Assembly (NCBI GenBank): GCA_905200945.1 | Contig: CAJKMG010000011.1 | Coordinates: 26,594 to 90,593, forward strand | DNA: 64,000 nt | From: an uncultured Akkermansia sp. | Lineage (GTDB): Bacteria; Verrucomicrobiota; Verrucomicrobiia; Verrucomicrobiales; Akkermansiaceae | Direction of reading: 5' to 3' | Part shown: positions 17,705-25,420 of the stretch, piece by piece | Layout of the letters: each line of letters opens with the position of its first letter | How positions within the stretch are numbered: the first letter of the stretch is position 1 | The notes under the pieces: generated by a model | Databases searched by the model: none | Told to the model about the DNA's origin: nothing | Seen by the model: only the letters and a program-made list of their open reading frames with translations | Position numbers and translations under genes: made by a program

Positions 17705-18832
17705 ATGTCCCCGTGGGTGCGCATGAGTTCCTTTTTCCGGCAGGCTGCTTTTCCTGCATGTTGCGCCTGCCTGCTGTCTGTTGCTGGCGCCATCCGGGGG
17801 CAGGAAGGGGAAGCGGAGCTTCCTTCTGTGGAGCCGCTTTCCTGTGCGCATGCCCCGGATGGGAGGGTAACAGTTCGGGGGGCGGTTATGGGTACGGTGT
17901 TCACGGTGCGCGCTTATCCCGGGAGTGGCATGGACGCGGAAGAGGCGGAGAAGATTTGCGGGGAGGCTCTGGCCTGTGCCGTCCACTGGGAAAAAGTGAT
18001 GTCCGCCATGGATGCGGAGAGCGGTCTGGCCCGGCTTAATGCTGCGGAATACGGCATTTCCGTGCCTGTTTCTCCGGAATTGGAAAGGGTGCTTCTTCTG
18101 TCCCTGAATTATGCCCGGCTGACAAACGGTGCTTTTGATCCCACGCTGGGACCCTGCATTCGCCTGTGGAAAAAGAGCCGCCGCCTTGGCGTTCTCCCGT
18201 CCGATGAGGAGCGGGAATGCGCGCTCCGGGCATGCGGATGGGAAAAGTTGTCCGTCCGTAAGGGAATGGCGGTCAAGGCGGTTTCTGGAATGAGGCTGGA
18301 TTTGGGAGGCATGGGCAAGGGCTTTGCCGTGGACCGAATGGCGGAGATGTTGAAAACAAGGGGTATATGTTCCTTCTTCATAGACAGTACCAGCGATGTT
18401 CTGGCCGGCGCTCCTCCTCCCGGGGAATCGGGATGGCGGCTGCGGGTGGATACAGGAAGAGGGCAGGGGGAAGTGTTGCTGTTGAGCCATGCGGCCGTTT
18501 CCACTTCCGGGAGCGCCCGTCAGATGGTGAAAATTGGCGGGAAAGCGTATTCCCACGTGCTTGATCCCCGGTCGGGGCTGGGCGTTACGGAAGGGAGGCA
18601 GGTGAGCGTCCGGGCGTCTTCCGCTGCGCTGGCGGATGCCCTGGCGACGGCAGGGTGTGTGATGCGTGAGGAGGAGTTCCGTTCCCTGGCGGCCGGATTG
18701 CCGGGAGTGTCCGTTCCGGCCTTTTTTCAAAGTCCGCCATGTTCTGCGGGGGAAACGCAGAAACAGGATGGACTGCGGAAGGAGGGAGGAATGGGGTCAA
18801 TGAAAGGAATGACAAAGCAACTACGTTTTTAA
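17705..18832 (+). CDS. apbE: FAD:protein FMN transferase (ApbE family)
   Basis: ApbE covalently attaches FMN to threonines of exported proteins such as Rnf or Na+-NQR subunits. This 375-residue product has an N-terminal signal sequence (about 1-34), MGTVFTVRAY near the FAD pocket, GAFDPTLGPC, LDLGGMGKGFAVDRM (FAD binding), and YSHVLDPRSG and SSAALADALATA, which carry the Mg2+ ligands and are family hallmarks. The C-terminal 50 residues are unconserved and basic. A TTG nine bases upstream is an alternative start, but GGAGTAGG sits better for the ATG. No NqrC or RnfG target gene is in the window. The GH27 gene begins 24 bases downstream. Confidence 0.9.
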   Translation: MSPWVRMSSFFRQAAFPACCACLLSVAGAIRGQEGEAELPSVEPLSCAHAPDGRVTVRGAVMGTVFTVRAYPGSGMDAEEAEKICGEALACAVHWEKVMSAMDAESGLARLNAAEYGISVPVSPELERVLLLSLNYARLTNGAFDPTLGPCIRLWKKSRRLGVLPSDEERECALRACGWEKLSVRKGMAVKAVSGMRLDLGGMGKGFAVDRMAEMLKTRGICSFFIDSTSDVLAGAPPPGESGWRLRVDTGRGQGEVLLLSHAAVSTSGSARQMVKIGGKAYSHVLDPRSGLGVTEGRQVSVRASSAALADALATAGCVMREEEFRSLAAGLPGVSVPAFFQSPPCSAGETQKQDGLRKEGGMGSMKGMTKQLRF

Positions 18833-18855
18833 GGTACACCTTTATAACCCTGTTT

Positions 18856-20457
18856 ATGAGATTGTACCATTTTTTACTCCCTGCCGTTGTCAGTGCTGCC
18901 GTATCCGCATCATTTGGGGCAGAGTTTCCCAATCCCTATCCTGCGCCCGCTCCCGGTGTCCGCCTAACTCCAGAGATTCCGCTTTCACCCTCCATTAATG
19001 GCGCCCGTATCGTCGGAGCTACCCCCGGCTCCCGCATGCTGTTCCAGGTTCCCGTCTCCGGGGAGCGGCCCATGAAAATTCAGGCAACAGGGCTGCCCCC
19101 AGGCCTGAAGATGGATTCGCGCGGATTGATTGCGGGTACCGCTCCGTCCGGGAAGAGGGAATACAAGGTAAATATCCAGGCTTCCAACAGGCATGGAAAG
19201 GACATGAAGGAGCTGATTCTGAAGGTGGGGGACGAATTGTGCCTGACTCCGCCCATGGGCTGGAGCAGCTGGTATTCCTACAGTGAGGCCGTAGGGCAGG
19301 ATAATGTGCTGAAGACGGCACGGCTTTTTGTGGAACGGGGTCTGGTCAATCATGGCTGGGCCTATATCAACATTGACGACTGCTGGCAGGGCAGGCGCGG
19401 AGGGAAGTATGGCGCCATTCAACCCAATAAGCGTTTTCCTGACATGAAGGCCATGTGCGACGCTATTCACGCCATGGGCATGAAAGTGGGCATTTATTCC
19501 ACGCCTTGGATGGGAACGTATGCCGGTTTTATCGGAGGGAGCGCGCCCAACGCTAAGTCGGACTACGGGGAAATGGCCATTCCAGAAAAGGAGCGCAAGC
19601 AGGAGGATCAAATCTTTGGAAGTTATCCGGGAGTTCATCGCAGAAAGGCGGATCATGTGGGAGCCGTCTGGCTGTTTGACCGTGACGCTAAACAATGGGC
19701 GGATTGGGGGTTCGATTATGTGAAAGTGGATTGGAATCCCAACGATGTGCCTACGACAAAGCGCATCCGCAAGGCGCTGGACGAGTCCGGGAGGGATATC
19801 GTGCTCAGCCTGTCCAATGCCGCCCCGTACGAACATGTGGAAGAGCTGGGCAAGCTGGCGAATTTATGGCGGACGACGGGGGATATCCAGGATCACTGGG
19901 GCAGCGTTAGCGGCATCGGTTTTTCCCAGGAACGCTGGCAGAAGCATATGCGCCCGGGACATTGGAATGATCCGGACATTCTCCAGATCGGGAAGCTGGG
20001 CAAACCCAACCAGCCCAACACCACGTTTGTCCAGACGCGGCTGACTCCGGATGAACAGTACACCCATGTGACCCTGTGGTGCCTGCTGTCCGCTCCGCTC
20101 ATCGTCTCCTGTGATTTGGAGCATATTGATTCGTTTACGATGGGACTGCTTACCAATGATGAGGTGATAGCGGTGGATCAGGATCCGGCTGCCCGTCCCG
20201 CCCGCAAAGCGTGGCACCAGGGGAATTTCCAAGTGTGGATGAAGGAGTTGGCCGACGGTTCCGTGGCAGCTGGCTTTTTCAATACCGGGAAGGAGAAAGG
20301 AATTTTGAAGGTGAATCTGAAGGAGCTGGGGCTTTCTGGAGCGTATGAGGCAAGGGACCTCTGGAAACGCGCTGACCAGGGGACCGTACAGGGAGATATG
20401 GCGGTAGAATTGAACGGGCATGGAGCATCCATGTTCCGGTTCAGCAAAAAGAAGTAA
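18856..20457 (+). CDS. Secreted GH27 alpha-galactosidase with N-terminal Ig-like domain
   Basis: GH27 retaining enzymes remove alpha-linked galactose (or alpha-GalNAc). The 533-residue protein has a signal peptide (about 1-21), then a putative-Ig domain (about 35-122) with LPPGLKMDSRGLIAGTAP, typical of He_PIG modules. The barrel follows: PPMGWSSWYSYSEAV (132-146), INIDDCWQ (171-178), WGFDYVKVDWNPND with nucleophile Asp292, and GHWNDPDIL (368-376) containing the acid/base. A C-terminal beta-sandwich ends the protein. It starts 24 bases after apbE but is functionally unrelated to it. The likely substrates are terminal galactose on mucin or blood-group glycans; the exact linkage is not deducible. 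Confidence 0.9.
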   Translation: MRLYHFLLPAVVSAAVSASFGAEFPNPYPAPAPGVRLTPEIPLSPSINGARIVGATPGSRMLFQVPVSGERPMKIQATGLPPGLKMDSRGLIAGTAPSGKREYKVNIQASNRHGKDMKELILKVGDELCLTPPMGWSSWYSYSEAVGQDNVLKTARLFVERGLVNHGWAYINIDDCWQGRRGGKYGAIQPNKRFPDMKAMCDAIHAMGMKVGIYSTPWMGTYAGFIGGSAPNAKSDYGEMAIPEKERKQEDQIFGSYPGVHRRKADHVGAVWLFDRDAKQWADWGFDYVKVDWNPNDVPTTKRIRKALDESGRDIVLSLSNAAPYEHVEELGKLANLWRTTGDIQDHWGSVSGIGFSQERWQKHMRPGHWNDPDILQIGKLGKPNQPNTTFVQTRLTPDEQYTHVTLWCLLSAPLIVSCDLEHIDSFTMGLLTNDEVIAVDQDPAARPARKAWHQGNFQVWMKELADGSVAAGFFNTGKEKGILKVNLKELGLSGAYEARDLWKRADQGTVQGDMAVELNGHGASMFRFSKKK

Positions 20458-20482
20458 CGGGAAGGAGACGGCTCTGTATTCA

Positions 20483-20514
20483 TTCAGGGGCGGCGGGGAT
20501 ATGCCGCCCCTGAA
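20483..20514 (+). terminator. Stem-loop after the GH27 gene
   Basis: TTCAGGGGCGGC and GCCGCCCCTGAA make a perfect 12-bp stem with an 8-base loop, 25 bases after the stop codon. There is no T-tract, so it may act as an RNA-stabilising or weak terminator hairpin. Confidence 0.6.
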
Positions 20515-20617
20515 GCCTGTGGCAGGGGAGGCTTTTCATTGAACCGGCATCCATAGAAACAAGCCTTCTGCACAAAATCCCACTTTTACAGTACCTGTCG
20601 GCGGATTGCCGGATTCC

Positions 20618-20673
20618 AGGAGGGACAGGAGGGGCAGGAGGGGCAGGAGGGGCAGGAGGGGCAGGAGGGGCAG
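20618..20673. repeat. 9-bp G-rich tandem repeat (AGGAGGGGC), about six units
   Basis: Six consecutive 9-base units run from 20618: one variant AGGAGGGAC, then five AGGAGGGGC. It provides five GGGG runs spaced by five bases, a pattern that could form a G-quadruplex. Copy number is likely variable through slippage. Confidence 0.9.
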
Positions 20674-20743
20674 TGAATGCCTCCCCCGCACCAGAGCTTG
20701 CGCTTCAATTCCGGAAAGTTTTTCCCGGCAGGCCTTTGTTATT

Positions 20744-20781
20744 GTGTAATAAAAAACCGCTCCGGCAGATCCGGAGCGGTT
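20744..20781 (-). terminator. Intrinsic terminator of the 74-residue minus-strand gene
   Basis: AACCGCTCCGG and CCGGAGCGGTT form a perfect 11-bp stem with a 5-base loop. Read on the minus strand it is followed by TTTTTATTACAC, and it lies about 50 bases past that gene's stop. Confidence 0.85.
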
Positions 20782-20831
20782 CTTATAAAAGAGATTGATG
20801 TGACTTGCCTTAATCTCTCCCGACAGCTTTT

Positions 20832-21056
20832 CTAGGCGGCAATGCCGAAATGCTGCTGAATGGAGGCGAAAATCTTGTCGCGACGGGCGCGGGCTTTTTC
20901 AATGTCACGGGTTTTCAGCGAGAATCTCAGGCGTTCCGCCGTGGAGTCCGGCTTGTGAACCGTAACGTGGCACCACCAAACCCCCCTGTTGTTCCACAGG
21001 TGGTGGTTGGGGTTGTCATCATTAATTCTAAGAGCGATTTTGGTTTGGGCTTTCAT
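20832..21056 (-). CDS. Small protein resembling the arm-type N-terminal domain of tyrosine integrases
   Basis: The 74-residue product contains NRGVWWCHVTVH and LRFSLKTRDIEKARARRDKI. This is the three-strand-plus-helix pattern (aromatic sheet, then SLKTRDxxxARxRRDxL) of the DNA-binding N-terminus of phage-type tyrosine recombinases. No catalytic domain follows: the gene ends with its own stop and a good terminator, so it is a free-standing domain, not simply a cut-off window feature. It has a plausible ribosome site (GGAAAAG). It could be an integrase remnant or a small DNA-binding protein. It lies downstream of rpmB on the same strand. Confidence 0.6.
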   Translation of the reverse strand: MKAQTKIALRINDDNPNHHLWNNRGVWWCHVTVHKPDSTAERLRFSLKTRDIEKARARRDKIFASIQQHFGIAA

Positions 21057-21255
21057 CTGTGTGATCTTTTCCAGTAGAGGACGTATTGTTTACGTCCGTT
21101 GGCATATTAATGTTTCAATAAAACCTTCAACTTGGAGGTGCCTCACTTAAGCAGATGATCCCTTGTCTTTTTGGACATCTTTTTCTGCCAGTTGCTCACC
21201 TCGTTGAAGCCTTAGAGTTCAAGTGGTGAAACAACGTTCAAAAAAAGAATCTTTT

Positions 21256-21519
21256 TTACAGGAGACCTACTTTTTTAAGAGTGTTGTAAGCACCGTTCTT
21301 GTTGATCGTACGCAGGGCCTTGGCGGAAATCTTCATTTTCACGAATTGACCGAGTTCAGGAACCCAGATGCGCTTCTCCTGAAGGTTGGGGAAAACGGTA
21401 CGATTGACAGTCTTAGTGACGTGACGACCAATACCGCCCTTTTTCTTGGCAAGACCGGAGCGATGGATACGACGACCTTTGTGAGGCATGGTACCTCTGA
21501 TGATGCAAATTCGGGACAT
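21256..21519 (-). CDS. rpmB: 50S ribosomal protein L28
   Basis: L28 is a small component of the large ribosomal subunit. The 87-residue sequence begins MSRICIIRGTMPHKGRRIHRSG, aligning with the MSRxCxxTGKxPxxGNxxSHS start of L28. It continues with TVFPNLQEKRIWVPE, VKMKISAKALRTINKNGAYN and a basic C-terminus. No paired zinc cysteines (CxxC) of the zinc-containing L28 form are present; only a single early Cys remains. An internal Met at residue 11 is less likely as start, because the MSR segment is conserved. Confidence 0.93.
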   Translation of the reverse strand: MSRICIIRGTMPHKGRRIHRSGLAKKKGGIGRHVTKTVNRTVFPNLQEKRIWVPELGQFVKMKISAKALRTINKNGAYNTLKKVGLL

Positions 21520-21973
21520 GGCAATCGAAGTTATTTGTTAATGCGAGAGAGATAATCTAGCGTATTTTTGCCTAAGGTCAAGAACAACCGGACGAAAGCC
21601 CTGGAATTTATCCTGGACTGTACGGAAGCATGCCTTTTCTTTTGCGCGAACTCCGGTTTTTTCTCCCATGATGAAGAGGGGCTGCAGAGACGGTGAGCTG
21701 AAAGCGGGAGGGGGCTGATCCGGGAAAATGAACGGTACCGCAGACAAAGAGGAGAATGAGGCGTTCTTCCTTATTTTTCAGGACTTCCGCTGTGGGAGCA
21801 GGGGCTGGCCGAATAGCCGGGCCGGATGAAGGCCTTTCACCGCAGGAAAAGTGCAGAACACGGGAAAGATTGCCCCCTTTGGTTTTTTCACGGCAGCGGC
21901 ATATGGCTGCCTGCTTCCGGGTAAAACGTATCCGGCGCTTGCACGGAGGGGTGTTCCATGAGAAATTGAAAGC
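21520..21973. other. Intergenic region between rpmB and the enoyl reductase
   Basis: These 454 bases separate divergent genes. The part next to rpmB is AT-rich and should hold its promoter. Open frames across the rest are short and compositionally unlike proteins of the neighbours. I see no RNA gene, repeat or convincing hairpin. Confidence 0.5.
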
Positions 21974-22975
21974 ATGAGTGAGAATCATTATGCAGAGTTT
22001 TCCGAATGCAGCATGAAGCCCCAGGAGGTGCTGGAATACGTTTCCGGCCCCATTCCCGTTCCGGAGGAGGGAGAAGTTCTGGTCCGGATGAAGGCGGCTC
22101 CGATCAACCCGGCGGATATCAATTTTGTACAGGGAGTTTATGGCCTGAAGCCCGTGCTGCCGCACTCCCGCGCCGGCCTGGAAGGCTGCGGCGTGGTACA
22201 GGAATCTCGCGCAGAGGGATTCCGAGAGGGAGATGAAGTGATTCTCCTGCGCGGCGTGGGTTCCTGGAGCGAGTATGTGGCGGTTCCCTCCGTGAATGTC
22301 ATGAAGCTCCCGGTGAAGGTAGATCCCGTCCAGGCGGCCATGCTGAAGGTGAATCCCCTGACCGCTCTGCGCATGCTGGAAGGGTTCGTTTCCCTGGAAC
22401 CGGGGGATTGGCTGGTGCAGAATGCCGCCAATTCCGGAGTGGGAAGGTGCATTATTCAACTGGCCCGTGAAATGGGCGTGAAGACAGTGAATTTTGTGAG
22501 AAGGCCAGATGAATTGAGGGATGAATTGACTGCGCTGGGCGCCGATCTGGTGGTGGGAGAGGATGACGGGGATGTGGTGAAGAATACGCTGGCCCGCCTG
22601 GATGGAAAGAGGCCTGTGCTGGCTTCCAATGCCGTGGGCGGAGAAAGCGCCCTGCGCCTGATGGATATGCTGGCTCCCGGCGGAAGCATGGTGACGTACG
22701 GAGCCATGAGCCGGAAGAGCATCAAGGTGCCGAACGGTTTTCTGATTTTCAAGGGTATTAAACTGGAGGGCCTGTGGGTGACGCAGTGGCTTAAGAATGC
22801 CCCTGTTTCAGAGATTGAGGCCGCCTATGAGAAACTGGCGCGCCTGATGGCGGCCGGCAGGTTGAAGCAGGCCGTGGACACCGTTTATCCGCTGAGCGAT
22901 GTGCGGAAAGCTGTGGAGAAGGCCCAGGAGGAGTTCCGCAGCGGCAAGGTGGTGCTGAGCATGGATTGCGCCTGA
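21974..22975 (+). CDS. MECR/ETR1-type 2-enoyl thioester reductase (MDR superfamily)
   Basis: The 333-residue protein lacks catalytic zinc ligands and follows the medium-chain reductase layout. INPADINFVQGVYG (about 35-48) has the segment that positions substrate, LKVNPLTALRML and VQNAANSGVGRCIIQLA form the NADPH-binding hinge and glycine motif, and KTVNFVRR is the NADP phosphate region. This combination is characteristic of trans-2-enoyl-CoA/ACP reductases related to mitochondrial MECR. It may reduce enoyl-ACP in fatty acid synthesis or act on another enoyl thioester. No fab genes are adjacent. The start follows a run with a clear frame; upstream codons have no other ATG nearby. Confidence 0.78.
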   Translation: MSENHYAEFSECSMKPQEVLEYVSGPIPVPEEGEVLVRMKAAPINPADINFVQGVYGLKPVLPHSRAGLEGCGVVQESRAEGFREGDEVILLRGVGSWSEYVAVPSVNVMKLPVKVDPVQAAMLKVNPLTALRMLEGFVSLEPGDWLVQNAANSGVGRCIIQLAREMGVKTVNFVRRPDELRDELTALGADLVVGEDDGDVVKNTLARLDGKRPVLASNAVGGESALRLMDMLAPGGSMVTYGAMSRKSIKVPNGFLIFKGIKLEGLWVTQWLKNAPVSEIEAAYEKLARLMAAGRLKQAVDTVYPLSDVRKAVEKAQEEFRSGKVVLSMDCA

Positions 22976-23167
22976 TGTGCGGAAAGGAAGTTTTTGCGCT
23001 TTCCCGTACTGCGGAATGCTGGAAGGACGTTTTCAGCGTTCCGTGGTTAGGGGAGTTGGCTGGCGGCGTTTTTTTGCCGGGGGAACGGTTTTGCTCAGGA
23101 ACCGGGATGTAAGGAGTTCCGCAGGAGCGTAGAGCCGGGAGGGACGGAGCGTGCGCGCCGTTTGGTT

Positions 23168-23593
23168 TCAGCCCAGCGTGGAATCAAGCCAGGTGTTGAG
23201 TATTTCCACAGCGGCTACCTGGTCGATGATGGGGCGGAAGTTTTTTGCTTTTTTGCCGGCGGCGTGCAGTTTTTCCTGGGCAATGACGGTGGTGAGGCAT
23301 TCATCCATGAAAATCAGAGGAAGGCCTGGAAGGGCCGCGGCCAGTTCCCTGCCGAACGAGCGCACCTTGGCTGCGGCGGTTCCTTCTGTTCCGTCCATGC
23401 GGACGGGAAGTCCCAGCACCAGGGTACGTATTCCCCGTTCCTGGACGAGATGGACAATGCGGGAAATTCCGTCCGTCTGATGCCTGTGGATGGTTTCTAC
23501 GGGATGGGCCATGATGCCCACGGGGTCCGTGGCGGCAATGCCGATGCGGGCTTCTCCGTAGTCGATGCCCAGGGCGGGGTGCGGACTGGTCAT
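23168..23593 (-). CDS. ruvX: Putative pre-16S rRNA nuclease YqgF/RuvX
   Basis: This RNase H-like protein (141 aa) has LGIDYGEARIGIAATDP (first catalytic Asp), LVLGLPVRMDGTEG, IFMDECLTTVIAQ (catalytic Glu region) and the last strand IIDQVAAVEILNTWLD with the third acidic residue. YqgF processes the 5' end of 16S rRNA and was earlier annotated as a Holliday junction resolvase. Its start overlaps the manC stop by four bases (ATGA), making it the last gene of the parE-uppS-manC-ruvX run. Confidence 0.92.
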   Translation of the reverse strand: MTSPHPALGIDYGEARIGIAATDPVGIMAHPVETIHRHQTDGISRIVHLVQERGIRTLVLGLPVRMDGTEGTAAAKVRSFGRELAAALPGLPLIFMDECLTTVIAQEKLHAAGKKAKNFRPIIDQVAAVEILNTWLDSTLG

Positions 23594-24648
23594 CTGAGTT
23601 CGTCCGGCAGCTGGTTGACGATTTTCTTGATTTCGTCCGCCTTGTTTTTATCCGCAATGAGGATGGCGTCCGCCGTTTCCACCACAATCAGGTTTTCCAC
23701 TCCCAGCAGGGCCACGTGCTTGTCTCCCTTCTGGGAGAAAACAATGTTGCCGGAGGCGTCCTGCACGGTGATGTCCGTGTTGGTGGTGTTTTTATTGTGG
23801 GTTTCCAGATAGTTGGCTACGGAGATCCAGGAACCTACGTCGTCCCAGTCAAAGGTTGCTTCCATGTTCAGCACTCTGTCCGCATGCTCCATGAGCGCGA
23901 AGTCTATGGAGACGGGGGTGAGCGTCGGGAATTCTTCCCGGATGGTTTCCTGCGGGGCCGGAGATTCCGCAACGTGTTCCACGAAGGAGGCCAGTTCCGG
24001 GCAGTGCTTGTCCAGCTGTTCGCACACGGCGGGAATGCTCCAGACGAACATGCCGGCGTTCCAGCAGAAATTGCCCCGGCTCAGGTAGGCAGCGGCCGTG
24101 GCCGTGTCCGGTTTTTCGCGGAATTGAATGACTTCACGACAGGAACAGCCCGGAGCGGAGTGGATTTCCTCTCCACGTTCAATGTAGCCGTAGGAGGGGC
24201 AGGGCCAGGTAGGCTTGATACCTATAGTGACAAGCGCTTTTTCCCTGGCGGCCGTGTCCATGGCGGCTTTCATCAGGGTGCGGAAGGAGTCCTGGTCCTG
24301 AATGAGATGGTCGGAGGGGATAACGAGCATGACTCCATGCGGGTCCGCCGCCTTGATGAGGCCGATACCCAGGGCGATGGCGGGCGCCGTGTCCCGGCGC
24401 ACGGGTTCGGAAATGATGTTGTCCACGGGAATATCGTGGGCCTGGCGGCGCACTTCCGCTTCCTGAAGATGGTTGGTCAGGATAAAGATGTTTTGCCGGG
24501 GCACCAGCCCGTCCAGCCTGTCGATGGCCTGGCGAAGGAGGGTTCCTTCCCCGAACATGTTCAGGAGCTGTTTGGGGCGGTGGTCACGGGAGAGTGGCCA
24601 GAAACGGGTTCCGCTGCCGCCGGCCAGAATAAGGGCGTATTGGTTCAT
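23590..24648 (-). CDS. manC: Mannose-1-phosphate guanylyltransferase
   Basis: The enzyme makes GDP-mannose from GTP and mannose-1-phosphate for polysaccharide and GDP-fucose synthesis. The 352-residue protein starts with the nucleotidyltransferase signature LAGGSGTRFWPLSRDHRPKQ. Later blocks include VIPSDHLIQD, YGYIERGEEI, FREKPDTATAAAYLSRGNF, CWNAGMFVW and FDWDDVGSW, all typical of ManC/ManA-type GMPs. It lacks the C-terminal phosphomannose isomerase (cupin) domain found in bifunctional AlgA/ManC. It overlaps ruvX by four bases and follows uppS by 33 bases. Confidence 0.95.
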   Translation of the reverse strand: MNQYALILAGGSGTRFWPLSRDHRPKQLLNMFGEGTLLRQAIDRLDGLVPRQNIFILTNHLQEAEVRRQAHDIPVDNIISEPVRRDTAPAIALGIGLIKAADPHGVMLVIPSDHLIQDQDSFRTLMKAAMDTAAREKALVTIGIKPTWPCPSYGYIERGEEIHSAPGCSCREVIQFREKPDTATAAAYLSRGNFCWNAGMFVWSIPAVCEQLDKHCPELASFVEHVAESPAPQETIREEFPTLTPVSIDFALMEHADRVLNMEATFDWDDVGSWISVANYLETHNKNTTNTDITVQDASGNIVFSQKGDKHVALLGVENLIVVETADAILIADKNKADEIKKIVNQLPDELR

Positions 24649-24681
24649 GTCTGTTTCGCAGGAATGGGGGTTAAAGGAAGG

Positions 24682-25398
24682 TCAGAGAGCTCCGAAACGG
24701 CGTTTTCTGCGGGAGTAGTCCAGCAGAGCCGCTTCCATGTCCCGTTCGCAAAAGTCCGGCCACAACGTGTCCGTCACGTAAATTTCCGCGTAGCTGATTT
24801 GCCAGAGAAGAAAGTTGGAGATGCGCATTTCTCCGGAGGTGCGGATAAGCAGGTCCGGTTCCGGCATGCCGGCGGTGTCCAGGTACTCGCTGAACAGGTG
24901 TTCCGTTACGGCGTCCGGATGGAGCTCCCCTCGGGAGACTTTTTCCGCTATTTTCCTGGCGGCGGCGGCTATTTCCCCACGGCTGCCGTAGGAAATGGCC
25001 AGAACCAGATTGAGTCTGGTGTTTCCCGAAGTAGCTTCCAGACTGTCCTGAAGAAGTTTCCGGGTGCGGGATGGAAGACGGGAGAGATCTCCTATGGCGT
25101 GGAGGCGCACGCCTTTTTCCATCATTTGGTGGAGACGTTTTTTCAGGAATTCGTGCAGAAGGAGCATTAACGCGTGCACTTCCGTTTTCGGGCGGTTCCA
25201 GTTTTCCGAGGAAAAGGCGTAAAGAGTGAGCCAGGGAATATTATGGGTCATGCAGAAGTCCGCACAGCGCTCCACCGTATCCGCTCCCGCCCGGTGGCCT
25301 GCCTGCCGCGGCAGATGACGGCTGTGCGCCCAGCGGCCGTTGCCGTCCATGATGCAGGCGATGTGAATCGGCAGTTTTTCCTTGGGAATGGTAAGCAT
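24682..25398 (-). CDS. uppS: Isoprenyl transferase (undecaprenyl diphosphate synthase)
   Basis: UppS condenses isopentenyl units with farnesyl diphosphate to make the C55 lipid carrier for peptidoglycan. The 238-residue form contains HIACIMDGNGRWAHSR (catalytic Asp and diphosphate binding), GHRAGADTVERCADFC, TLYAFSSENWNRP, and the C-terminal signature DLLIRTSGEMRISNFLLWQ followed by YAEIYVTDTLWPDF. An upstream in-frame ATG at 25449 would overlap parE and add 17 atypical residues. The start MLTIPKEK lies 22 bases past parE with CGGAG upstream, so I prefer it. Confidence 0.95.
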   Translation of the reverse strand: MLTIPKEKLPIHIACIMDGNGRWAHSRHLPRQAGHRAGADTVERCADFCMTHNIPWLTLYAFSSENWNRPKTEVHALMLLLHEFLKKRLHQMMEKGVRLHAIGDLSRLPSRTRKLLQDSLEATSGNTRLNLVLAISYGSRGEIAAAARKIAEKVSRGELHPDAVTEHLFSEYLDTAGMPEPDLLIRTSGEMRISNFLLWQISYAEIYVTDTLWPDFCERDMEAALLDYSRRKRRFGAL

Positions 25399-25420
25399 AG
25401 ACAGGCGTTGCTCCGTTACT

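Larger units (their letters stand above)
20458..20831. other. Intergenic region with hairpins and a G-rich repeat
   Basis: This gap between convergent genes contains the GH27 3' hairpin (20483-20514), the 9-bp tandem repeat (20618-20673) and the terminator of the minus-strand 74-residue gene (20744-20781). No additional coding sequence is evident. Confidence 0.7.

Noticed and set aside
21057..21255. tRNA gene between rpmB and the 74-residue gene
   Set aside because: No T-loop consensus (GTTCRA) with matching acceptor stem was found.
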